This document shows positions 7,474-14,129 of a stretch of 14,129 nucleotides of DNA, piece after piece. The stretch lies in contig JAHEZB010000013.1 in assembly GCA_023251285.1 (NCBI GenBank), positions 1 to 14,129 of the forward strand. The letters are read 5' to 3'. Made by a program: the position numbers and the translations under genes. A model generated the notes under the pieces. The model was not told the DNA's origin and did not search any database. It saw nothing but the letters and a program-made list of their open reading frames with translations. The DNA is from Chitinophagaceae bacterium (lineage in GTDB: Bacteria > Bacteroidota > Bacteroidia > Chitinophagales > Chitinophagaceae). Position 1 is the first letter of the stretch; each line of letters begins with the position of its first letter.

Positions 7474-8064
7474 TCAGCTCTTAATTGCCAATCCAAGCGG
7501 AAAAACTTCCTTTCCATACATTTCATTCAGAAGCGCCCCGGCTCCGGTGTATATCGCTGATCCACCACAAATAATTCCTTCATATCCGGTAAAAGTTTTT
7601 AGGAATGTATTGCCGGAGTAATCACCAAGGGCCAGTAAAAAAAACAAGATCGTTAAAGTGGCAAAAACAAATTGCAGCGATCTGGAGATACGAAGTGTGC
7701 CCAAAAAAAGAAGCGCTGTAAATATTCCCCACATAATGAGATAAGCTACCATGGCGCTTTCAGAAGCCGGAGGTATCCAACCCATTTTTGGCATCACGAT
7801 CAAGGCAACCAATGTAAGCCAGAAGGAACCATAAGAAACAAATGCAACCAATCCGAAAGTATTTCCTTTTTTCGCTTCGATGATTCCTGCAATGATCTGC
7901 GCAATCCCGCCATAAAAAATCCCCATAGCAAGTATCATTGAGTTCATTTCAAAAATTCCTGCATTATGCAGGTTTAGAAGAACGGTAGTCAGCCCGAATG
8001 CCAGAAGTCCCAGTGGTGCTGGATTTGCAGTGTTGTCTTTGATAATAACAGTAGATTGTTCCAT
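7474..8064 (-). CDS. GPR1/FUN34/YaaH-family acetate uptake transporter (SatP-like)
   Basis: This 196-aa inner-membrane protein should have six transmembrane helices. The family signature NPAPLGL is at residues 14-20, directly before helix 1 ([10 protein letters not shown]). [14 protein letters not shown] segment in the second helix and the conserved F-x-S-Y-G-x-F-W segment (VSYGSFWLT) also fit the AceTr/SatP family. E. coli SatP (188 aa) moves acetate and succinate with protons as a small oligomeric channel; the same role is expected here. The start just before the hydrophilic [12 protein letters not shown] leader fits family length. It is transcribed on its own or as the distal gene after the transglutaminase-like gene, from which a 149-bp AT-rich gap separates it. 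It ends facing the bidirectional terminator at 7329-7378. No link with the sugar cluster is visible apart from adjacency. Confidence 0.9.
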   Translation of the reverse strand: MEQSTVIIKDNTANPAPLGLLAFGLTTVLLNLHNAGIFEMNSMILAMGIFYGGIAQIIAGIIEAKKGNTFGLVAFVSYGSFWLTLVALIVMPKMGWIPPASESAMVAYLIMWGIFTALLFLGTLRISRSLQFVFATLTILFFLLALGDYSGNTFLKTFTGYEGIICGGSAIYTGAGALLNEMYGKEVFPLGLAIKS

Positions 8065-8213
8065 AAGAATAGTTTATAAAAATGAGAATTAAAAATATTA
8101 CTAATAATTCGGATTTTGAAAGAAAAATAAAAACTATTTTTTGTTGGAAAAAGAATCAAAATATTGAGGCAGTAAAACAATAAATAACGCTAACTCTGAA
8201 TCTCAATTCTTTA

Positions 8214-9305
8214 CTATTTCACCTGGCTTACCTGGTTTTTCAAAAAACTTTCCTGTTGTTTTACGTTGGCAAACAGGTCATCTAATTTTTGCTGTAAATC
8301 ACCAGTATTCAAAGTCAGTGTTGCTTTTGAAAGATTTACTTGTTTCAGATTTGCATTTGCATCGGTAACAAGCTTCCTGATTTTTTCAAAAAGACTATGT
8401 ATCTCCTCATTCGATTTTGCCGGTTGGAACTGATTGTTTTTGTAAGTGTAAAAAGAGTTTAATAAATCGATTGCATGGTTATAATCAGCAACGGATGAAT
8501 CATATAAAGCAATATCTCTATCCTGGTAACGTACTTCAATTTCAAGCTGGAGTCGTTTTAGTTTTGTCTCGATTTTTGAAGCCGGCCACTTACTGTTTTT
8601 AATCCGGTTGATGGAAGATAAATATTGTTCCATCCCGCTCATTTTACTAAAAGAATCAAGAGAATCTTTATAATTAAAATAAATTTTTTCAGTGTGTTCG
8701 CCGCTGCTTCCGGATACAAATTCTTTATAGGTTACCGGATAATTTAAGAATTGAAAAAGTGGGTCAAAAGGGAGATGAGTTTGAATAAAAACGCGCGGCG
8801 ATATTTTGAAATAATTATTTTGCCTGTGTTCTACAAAACTTCCGTTTCTGACATAACCTGCGTCCCAGGTAGGATCATATAAATTCCAGTTGCCGTCGGC
8901 AAATGCAGCACACCAGACATGTGGCGTTCGGTCTATCGATCCTGTTTGCCGTGTATAGCCTTCAATGGCAAAAGATTGAATTCCGGATTTACGACACAGG
9001 TCATTAAAAATTGCTGCGAAGTTTTCACACACACCTCTTTTTCTTCTTAAGGCAACAGACACGCGTTGTTCATTATCCTCATCCAAAATGACATAATGAA
9101 TGCTGTCAGCATCATATTTAATATTGGAAGTAATCCAGTTATAAATCGCAGAAATTTTTTCATCATCACTGTGAAAATGCGCATTGATAAATGCAGCGAT
9201 ATCATCTGCATTATTGGTTTGCGAAGCAGGAATATAAACAGCAGGCTGAGCAAAAGTGAATTGAGCACCCGATAAAAAAACTATGAAAAATAAGACGCGC
9301 ACCAT
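8214..9305 (-). CDS. Secreted transglutaminase-like (papain-fold) protein
   Basis: This 363-aa protein has a Sec signal peptide (VRVLFFIVFLSGAQFTFA, cleavage likely after A19). It is followed by a transglutaminase-core domain at about residues 35-150. The catalytic triad is in place: C93 in RGVCENFAAIF, H129 in TPHVWCAAF and D144 in YDPTWDAG. An upstream Y-N-W-I-T-S-N-I-K-Y-D segment (55-65) is typical of bacterial members. These enzymes act as cysteine proteases or amidases, or as cross-linkers, on peptides and cell-wall components; which applies is unknown. Residues from about 190 to 363 form a Lys/Gln/Leu-rich helical region with no domain I recognise and a possible coiled coil near the end. 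The gene diverges from the S10 peptidase gene, sharing a 255-bp intergenic region. Similar proteins are common singletons in Bacteroidota. Confidence 0.85.
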   Translation of the reverse strand: MVRVLFFIVFLSGAQFTFAQPAVYIPASQTNNADDIAAFINAHFHSDDEKISAIYNWITSNIKYDADSIHYVILDEDNEQRVSVALRRKRGVCENFAAIFNDLCRKSGIQSFAIEGYTRQTGSIDRTPHVWCAAFADGNWNLYDPTWDAGYVRNGSFVEHRQNNYFKISPRVFIQTHLPFDPLFQFLNYPVTYKEFVSGSSGEHTEKIYFNYKDSLDSFSKMSGMEQYLSSINRIKNSKWPASKIETKLKRLQLEIEVRYQDRDIALYDSSVADYNHAIDLLNSFYTYKNNQFQPAKSNEEIHSLFEKIRKLVTDANANLKQVNLSKATLTLNTGDLQQKLDDLFANVKQQESFLKNQVSQVK

Positions 9306-9446
9306 TAAATAAAGTTAGAATTCCTTTTGAAAATGATTTGTAAAATATTTAAAGCAAAGAAGGAAAGAATCGCACTTTGTGTTTTCATTTATAAAATAAA
9401 TATCCTCCGGCACTAAGCAAATTAAAATAGGAATCTTCAATATTTA

Positions 9447-9478
9447 TTTGTTTGCTATTCATCCTTAAAATACATTTG
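9447..9478 (+). promoter_or_regulatory. Bacteroidota-type promoter for the S10 peptidase gene
   Basis: TTTG (9447-9450), 20 bases, then TACATTTG (9471-9478) matches the housekeeping sigma consensus of this phylum (-33 TTTG and -7 TAnnTTTG). Transcription would start near 9484 and give a leader of about 77 nt before the ATG at 9561. Confidence 0.6.
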
Positions 9479-9560
9479 ATTATTAATCCTTTAGCCATCA
9501 TCAGTGTTACAAAAATCTTTAAAATTCATTTCACAGATTCAATTTAAATAAAAAAAACGC

Positions 9561-11111
9561 ATGAAATTAAAACACATCCTAAACTGCTTTGTATTTCTTT
9601 TTGCTCTCAGTTTTTCTTCTTTTGCACAAGTAAAAAAAGAAAGCACTTCTGTAAAAGTGGATATCAGCAAAGACACAGTAATTAATTTTAAAAAACCACA
9701 AAAATCGGTGACGCACGGCAGTGTAACAGTAGAAGGTAAACGAATTAGTTATGATGCAACAACAGGTACGCTGATACTAAAAAATAAAGAGGATTCGCCG
9801 ACCATCAGTATGTCTTATGTATATTATATGAAAAGCGATGACGATCCTTCCAACAGGCCGATCACTTTTATCTATAACGGCGGCCCCGGAAGCGCTACCA
9901 TCTGGCTTCACATGGGTGCATGGGGACCGCAACGTGTTTACCTTAATGACACATCGAGAACGAAAGCGCCTTATAAAACAGTAAATAATGATTACAGCCT
10001 GTTGGATGCAAGTGACCTGGTTTTTATTGATGCTCCGGGAACAGGCTTTGGGGAAGTAATTACGAAAAAAATGGGTGGCGCAGGTGAAGGAAAAGATTTC
10101 TTTGGAATCGATCAGGACGGTCGCGCTTTTGCTGATTTTATTACTCAATTTATTACTGACTTCAACCGCTGGAGTTCGCCCAAATACTTATTCGGTGAGA
10201 GTTATGGCACCTTCCGATCTGCTGTTGTTTCAAATCTTTTGCAAGATGAGGGAGTCGGATTGAATGGCGTGATCCTGCTTTCTCAATTATTGACTTACGA
10301 AAACATGAGCGATGCGGCTAATGAACATCCGGGAAATGACAAGCCTTTTGAGCTTGCTTTGCCTTCGTTTGCCGCTACTGCGTGGTATCATCACAAACTT
10401 CCAAATCAGCCGGCACAATTAGAACCATTTTTGAAAGAAGTAGAACATTTTGCGTTGAATGATTATGCAGTTGCGCTAAACAAAGGTGCATCGCTCGATT
10501 CTGTTTCCTTTGATCAGATGGCGGAAAAATTACACCAATACACGGGGCTTCCTGCAGAATATATACGAAAAGCCAATCTGCGTGTCAGCGGCCCTCAGTT
10601 TGAGCAGGCATTGCTTGGAAAAGAAGACCAGATCACCGGCCGGCTTGACTCAAGGTTTGCAGGAGATGCGATTGATCCGCTAAGCGAATATGCGCAATAC
10701 GATCCAATGGATTCTTACATTGATGCTGCGTTCACCGCTGCTTTCAACAATTATGTAAGAACGGAATTAAAGTTTGGAAAAGGAATGAAATACAAAACTT
10801 CTGGAGATGTACATCCATGGGATTTTAAGCGCAAAGGTTTTCTGGGTTTTCCAAATGTGATGAATGACCTGGCGCACGCCATGGTCTACAATCCGGGTTT
10901 AAAAGTGATGCTGAACATGGGCTATTTTGATTTGGGAACTCCCTATTTTGAAGGAATTTATGAAATGAAACATTTACCAATGCCAAAGGCGTTACAAAAA
11001 AATATAGAATATGATTTTTATAATTCCGGGCATATGGTTTACCTGCATCCTGAATCTTTGAAACAATTGCATGATAATGTAGTTAGATTTATAAATTCTT
11101 CATTAAAGTAA
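9561..11111 (+). CDS. Secreted S10-family serine carboxypeptidase-like protein
   Basis: This 516-aa protein has a Sec signal peptide (KLKHILNCFVFLFALSFSSF, then A22-Q23) and an alpha/beta-hydrolase fold of peptidase family S10. Landmarks in order are YNGGPGSATIW (105-115, oxyanion region), FIDAPGTGFGE (155-165), the nucleophile elbow G-E-S-Y-G with S214, D457 in GYFDLGTP and H491 in SGHMVYLHP. The S10 serine carboxypeptidase Ser-Asp-His triad is therefore complete. S10 enzymes remove C-terminal residues from peptides at acidic pH; here a periplasmic or outer-membrane role in peptide scavenging is likely. The length is usual for bacterial members (about 500 aa). The gene has its own promoter 83 bp upstream of the start and is followed 102 bp later by the aspartate kinase gene, which has a separate promoter element. 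Confidence 0.92.
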   Translation: MKLKHILNCFVFLFALSFSSFAQVKKESTSVKVDISKDTVINFKKPQKSVTHGSVTVEGKRISYDATTGTLILKNKEDSPTISMSYVYYMKSDDDPSNRPITFIYNGGPGSATIWLHMGAWGPQRVYLNDTSRTKAPYKTVNNDYSLLDASDLVFIDAPGTGFGEVITKKMGGAGEGKDFFGIDQDGRAFADFITQFITDFNRWSSPKYLFGESYGTFRSAVVSNLLQDEGVGLNGVILLSQLLTYENMSDAANEHPGNDKPFELALPSFAATAWYHHKLPNQPAQLEPFLKEVEHFALNDYAVALNKGASLDSVSFDQMAEKLHQYTGLPAEYIRKANLRVSGPQFEQALLGKEDQITGRLDSRFAGDAIDPLSEYAQYDPMDSYIDAAFTAAFNNYVRTELKFGKGMKYKTSGDVHPWDFKRKGFLGFPNVMNDLAHAMVYNPGLKVMLNMGYFDLGTPYFEGIYEMKHLPMPKALQKNIEYDFYNSGHMVYLHPESLKQLHDNVVRFINSSLK

Positions 11112-11180
11112 AGTTTGAAAGCAAATCGTTGAAAGTTTTGCAAACATCCACGAACAGTAAGAAGGAATTCTGCAATTAAT

Positions 11181-11188
11181 TACTTTTG
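11181..11188 (+). promoter_or_regulatory. -7 promoter element before aspartate kinase gene
   Basis: TACTTTTG matches the TAnnTTTG -7 consensus exactly and lies 25 bases before the ATG at 11214, implying a leader of about 20 nt. No clear -33 TTG occurs at the usual distance, so confidence is moderate. Confidence 0.42.
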
Positions 11189-11213
11189 CAACCAATTTTA
11201 AAAAATTACGGTT

Positions 11214-12530
11214 ATGAAAGTAATGAAATTTGGTGGTACCAGCGTAGGTAAACCAGAGAGAATGGCAGAAATAAGCAGGCTGATCACCAAAGAAGATGAA
11301 CCAAAAATTGTTGTGTTGAGCGCATTGAGCGGAACGACCAATGCGCTAACCGAAATAAGCGATTCATTAGCAAAAGGTGATAGGCAAAATGCAAAAAATC
11401 GTATTGATGCTTTAGAAGATCATTACCAGGCATTCATAAAAGAACTTGTAAAAAGTGACGTCTTTTATCAAAAAGCAAAAGACGTTCTTGCCGAACATTT
11501 TGAATTTCTCAACATCATTTTAAAAATTTCTTACAGTGAAGCTTTAAATAAAGATATTCTCGCACAAGGCGAATTGCTCAGTACAAAAATGTTCAGTATT
11601 TATTTGCAGGAAGAAAATATTCCCCATGTATGGCTGGCGGCGCTTGACTTCATGAGTATTGACGTCTTCGGTGAACCGCAGGTGCAAAATATAAAAGTGA
11701 AACTTGCCAACTTATTGGAAGCACACCAGGGAGATACACTTTTTATTACCCAGGGATACATTTGCAGAAATGCGAAAGGAGAGGTGGACAACTTGAAACG
11801 CGGCGGAAGTGATTACAGCGCCTCATTAATTGCAGCTGCTGTTCATGCTTCTGTTTGTGAGATATGGACCGATATCAATGGCATGCACAACAACGATCCG
11901 CGCATTGTAAAAAATACAAAACCGATTCAGCATTTGTCTTTTGATGAAGCTGCAGAACTTGCTTATTTCGGTGCGAAGATTTTGCATCCTGCAAGCATCT
12001 GGCCTGCGCAGCATTTTAATTTTCCTGTCAGATTACTGAATACAATGGAACCCGATGCGGCAGGAACTCTCATAGAAGGTCATTCAGACTCAGAAGGCGT
12101 AAAAGCAATTGCTGCAAAGGATTCTATCACAGCGATCAAAATAAAAAGCAGCCGGATGTTGCTTGCTTATGGTTTTTTAAGGAAGATTTTTGAGGTGTTT
12201 GAAAAATATCAAACTTCTATTGATATGATCACGACATCTGAGGTTGCTGTTTCTCTTACCATTGATAATGATACTTTTTTAAAAGAGATTATTAAAGAAC
12301 TTGAAATGTTTGGAACCATAGAAACGGACCGTAATCAAAGCATCGTTTCTATTGTTGGTTATCATATTTCAAAAACACAAAATCTGCTGGCAAAAGTTTT
12401 TGACAGTCTCACAGAAATTCCGGTGCGCATGGTGAGTTTTGGTGGCAGCCAGCATAATATTTCTATTTTGATTTCGCAGGAAGATAAAGAAAAAACTTTG
12501 CAGTTGCTGAATAAGGGATTGTTTGAATAA
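11214..12530 (+). CDS. lysC: Aspartate kinase (monofunctional)
   Basis: This 438-aa enzyme phosphorylates L-aspartate with ATP, the first step to lysine, threonine, methionine and diaminopimelate. The kinase signature KFGGTSVG lies at 5-12. Further family motifs are GELLS (119-123), KRGGSDYSASL (195-205, with Tyr where many family members have Thr), TDINGMHNNDPR (219-230) and ELAYFGAKILHP (248-259). The region from about 300 to 438 holds two ACT domains, for example VSFGGSQHNISILIS near the end, which bind lysine or threonine for feedback control. The length fits the monofunctional class; no homoserine dehydrogenase domain is attached. The start at MKVMKFGG places the P-loop at the expected distance. 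The gene appears to be transcribed alone, with a -7 element 25 bases upstream. Which amino acid inhibits it cannot be told. Confidence 0.93.
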   Translation: MKVMKFGGTSVGKPERMAEISRLITKEDEPKIVVLSALSGTTNALTEISDSLAKGDRQNAKNRIDALEDHYQAFIKELVKSDVFYQKAKDVLAEHFEFLNIILKISYSEALNKDILAQGELLSTKMFSIYLQEENIPHVWLAALDFMSIDVFGEPQVQNIKVKLANLLEAHQGDTLFITQGYICRNAKGEVDNLKRGGSDYSASLIAAAVHASVCEIWTDINGMHNNDPRIVKNTKPIQHLSFDEAAELAYFGAKILHPASIWPAQHFNFPVRLLNTMEPDAAGTLIEGHSDSEGVKAIAAKDSITAIKIKSSRMLLAYGFLRKIFEVFEKYQTSIDMITTSEVAVSLTIDNDTFLKEIIKELEMFGTIETDRNQSIVSIVGYHISKTQNLLAKVFDSLTEIPVRMVSFGGSQHNISILISQEDKEKTLQLLNKGLFE

Positions 12531-12536
12531 CTGATC

Positions 12537-12565
12537 TGCTGCCCGAAGCCTTTGATCAGGCAGCA
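12537..12565. other. Hairpin without U-tract between convergent genes
   Basis: TGCTGCC (12537-12543) pairs with GGCAGCA (12559-12565) around a 15-nt loop. A competing stem pairs CTGATC (12531-12536) with GATCAG (12554-12559). Neither is followed by a T run, so it is not a classic terminator, though the position right after the aspartate kinase stop and before the convergent Mpo1-like stop would suit one. Confidence 0.4.
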
Positions 12566-12603
12566 AACAAAGAAATACTGGCAATTCTTCATCTTCCGGG
12601 TAT

Positions 12604-13068
12604 CTAATATCTTATACCAATTGCGCTATAAATAAAACTCATTAGCCACATCGGCCCAATCAATAAAAACTGGATGTCTTTTAAAAAAGACGGTTTTTTG
12701 CCTTCAACATGGTGTCCATAAAACTGGCCGATCCATGCAAGTACAAAAATAATTACACACACAAGCCATAAAGGAGCCGGTACATATTTTTCAATAAGAT
12801 GAGCGATAAAAAGGCAAATGACTCCAAAAATAAACATGCCGATTCCCAGGGGAAGTGAAAGGCGTAAATAATAAATGGTGATCAGTAAAATGGCTATCAT
12901 GGCTACGTTTACGGTGTGTGTATCGATGATCCATGGCAATTTGATGCTGTATAATAAACCGACAATCGAAAAAAATATTGCCGGTACACAAATCCAATGA
13001 ATGGATTTATTGGTTTCATTTTTATGGCTTTCCCCGTATTCCTCCAGCCATTGATTTACGGTTCTCAT
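12604..13068 (-). CDS. Mpo1-like (DUF962) integral membrane protein
   Basis: This 154-aa membrane protein has four or five hydrophobic helices and belongs to the DUF962/Mpo1 family. The yeast founding member is an Fe2+-dependent dioxygenase that shortens 2-hydroxy fatty acids in the alpha-oxidation pathway. Conserved features are the N-terminal W-L-E-E-Y-G-E-S-H-K-N segment (7-17) with H15, N17 and H24, then H90 in FIAHLIEK, and H119-H120 in GQFYGHHVEGKKPSF followed by the GPMW motif (138-141). These histidines are the expected iron ligands. Length is typical of bacterial homologues. It converges with the aspartate kinase gene and diverges from the AraC-family gene across 151 bp. Whether the bacterial protein acts on 2-hydroxy fatty acids, which Bacteroidota sphingolipids can contain, is an inference. 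Confidence 0.88.
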   Translation of the reverse strand: MRTVNQWLEEYGESHKNETNKSIHWICVPAIFFSIVGLLYSIKLPWIIDTHTVNVAMIAILLITIYYLRLSLPLGIGMFIFGVICLFIAHLIEKYVPAPLWLVCVIIFVLAWIGQFYGHHVEGKKPSFLKDIQFLLIGPMWLMSFIYSAIGIRY

Positions 13069-13191
13069 TGCAAATTATTTTTATTAAAAATTACTCCAAA
13101 ATATCATTTTATTTCAACAGAAACAATTAAAATCTGCATATGATTGTGCTCATATTGCCGCTTCCACGTCCATAATGCCCTTTAAAATTTG

Positions 13192-13199
13192 TAACTTTG
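13192..13199 (+). promoter_or_regulatory. -7 promoter element before AraC-family gene
   Basis: TAACTTTG matches TAnnTTTG exactly and sits 20 bases before the ATG at 13220, so the predicted leader is about 15 nt. A -33 TTG at standard spacing is not evident. Confidence 0.42.
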
Positions 13200-13219
13200 C
13201 TCCATTCAATTTTTTTACA

Positions 13220-14129
13220 ATGGAATCTGCACAAAATATTTTATCAATTGCACTCACCCGTCCTGTAATGCAGGAAGAGATGGAGTTGGTACAACATAGT
13301 TCACAGAGTATTCCCGGTTCTGTTCAATATGTTATCAATCGGTATCGCAAATCTCCAAACGTGAGTATAGAGGAAACAGCCATGATGGTTTATAACTATA
13401 ATGCTGAAGATCAAAAATCAGGAAATATTGAATTGGTTTTTTGTATGGAAGGAAACCGCTATTGCAAACAAAAAGATTCCGAATGCAGTTTTTGTAAACA
13501 TTCTGAATCACACAATTGCGATGAATTGGTCGAGACGATTGATGTAGCTTGTTTCCGCTTCAATACAGACCATCTGACACAATTTGTAAAAGGATTAAAA
13601 ACAACTACTTTTTCAGAAGATATTTTAAACTTTAACCACACGACGTCTTTTACAAAAAACTTTTCGATTTGTGGCCGCACCAGAACGGTTCTTCAGTCGT
13701 TGATGAATCATACTTACACCGACACACTGGAAAATATTTTTATCAATGCACAAACGCAAATGTTGTTGTTGTATAGTATCGAATGCATGGGCGGTGAGGG
13801 GGAAGGTGAAGAAACTTTTTCCTGTAAGTTCCTGATGAATGAAGCTGATCGCGAAAAAATTGCTTTGGCACGAGATGTATTATTACAACATATTGGAGAG
13901 CCGCTTACCATTCGCGAGCTCAGCCGCAAAGCTGCCATTAATGAATGCTATCTAAAAAAAGGATTCAAAGAAATGTATGGAACAACCATCTTTGATTTTT
14001 TTCAAAGCCAGAGAATGGAGCATGCAAAGTATTTATTGTATGAAAAAGGATTCACTGTAACTGAAGTTTCGGCTTCACTGGGATATTCTTCAATTTCACA
14101 TTTTTCTACCGCTTTTAAAAAGCATACCG
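13220..14129 (+). CDS. AraC-family transcriptional regulator, 3' end missing
   Basis: The reading frame is open from ATG 13220 to the window edge (303 complete codons) without a stop. It starts MESAQNILSIALTRPVMQEE, 20 bases after a -7 promoter element. Residues from about 210 onward form an AraC/XylS double helix-turn-helix: EPLTIRELSRKAAINECYL is the first HTH, and FTVTEVSASLGYSSISHFST followed by FKKHT is the second, with its canonical L-G-Y-x-S-x-S-H-F-x-x-x-F-K-K pattern. Only about 10-20 residues should be missing. The N-terminal half (1-205) is the sensor part, of the general size of PchR-like regulators. It is unusual in carrying C75, C82, C89, C92 and C100, with H94 and H98 among them. 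This could be a metal or redox site (inference). The target is unknown; the divergent Mpo1-like gene is a candidate by position only. Confidence 0.85.
   Translation, partial: MESAQNILSIALTRPVMQEEMELVQHSSQSIPGSVQYVINRYRKSPNVSIEETAMMVYNYNAEDQKSGNIELVFCMEGNRYCKQKDSECSFCKHSESHNCDELVETIDVACFRFNTDHLTQFVKGLKTTTFSEDILNFNHTTSFTKNFSICGRTRTVLQSLMNHTYTDTLENIFINAQTQMLLLYSIECMGGEGEGEETFSCKFLMNEADREKIALARDVLLQHIGEPLTIRELSRKAAINECYLKKGFKEMYGTTIFDFFQSQRMEHAKYLLYEKGFTVTEVSASLGYSSISHFSTAFKKHT

Noticed and set aside
1..14129. Mobile elements, CRISPR arrays, toxin-antitoxin or phage-defence systems
   Set aside because: I saw no transposase, integrase, tRNA-flanked direct repeats, regularly spaced repeats or defence-type domains; all major frames belong to metabolic, transport or envelope families.

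Overview
The window looks like chromosomal DNA from a member of the Bacteroidota, most likely a Chitinophagaceae/Sphingobacteriia-type organism. The signs are low-GC spacers, A-rich leaders without Shine-Dalgarno motifs, TAnnTTTG-type promoter elements (at 9471, 11181 and 13192), and a gene repertoire typical of that phylum: a FlgD-like secretory C-terminus, GMC oxidoreductase plus gluconate-2-dehydrogenase subunit 3, and Tat-exported Gfo/Idh/MocA and TIM-barrel proteins. These assignments rest on recognised motifs and family knowledge; no database search was run.

Layout. Positions 1-245 hold the 3' end of a large surface or secreted protein (+). It converges with a MazG-like nucleotide pyrophosphohydrolase (-, 255-590). 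A 661-bp gene-free, very AT-rich spacer follows (591-1251). It contains one GC-richer structured element (about 783-890) whose fold resembles a 6S-type small RNA. From 1252 to 7311 five co-oriented genes form the core of the window: an Nuc_H_symport-family MFS permease, an exported xylose-isomerase-like TIM-barrel protein, a GMC oxidoreductase, an exported Gfo/Idh/MocA oxidoreductase and a lipoprotein-type gluconate 2-dehydrogenase subunit 3. A strong hairpin terminator at 7329-7378 closes the cluster and also serves the convergent genes.

Two minus-strand genes follow: a SatP/YaaH-family acetate transporter (7474-8064) and a secreted transglutaminase-like protein (8214-9305). Facing away from them is a secreted S10 serine carboxypeptidase-like protein (9561-11111) with a good Bacteroidota promoter, then a monofunctional aspartate kinase (11214-12530) with its own promoter element. 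The last part holds an Mpo1/DUF962 membrane protein (-, 12604-13068), diverging from an AraC-family regulator that runs off the right edge (13220-14129) and carries an unusual cysteine cluster.

How the genes work together. The five-gene cluster fits an envelope sugar-oxidation module. GMC plus subunit 3 would oxidise a sugar or glycoside hydroxyl, plausibly C3, as in bacterial glucoside 3-dehydrogenases. The Gfo/Idh/MocA and TIM-barrel proteins would then reduce, isomerise or epimerise the keto-sugar, and the permease would move a product across the inner membrane. The substrate cannot be read from the sequence. The other genes are housekeeping or accessory and show no clear link to the cluster. 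I found no mobile element, CRISPR array, tRNA or rRNA.
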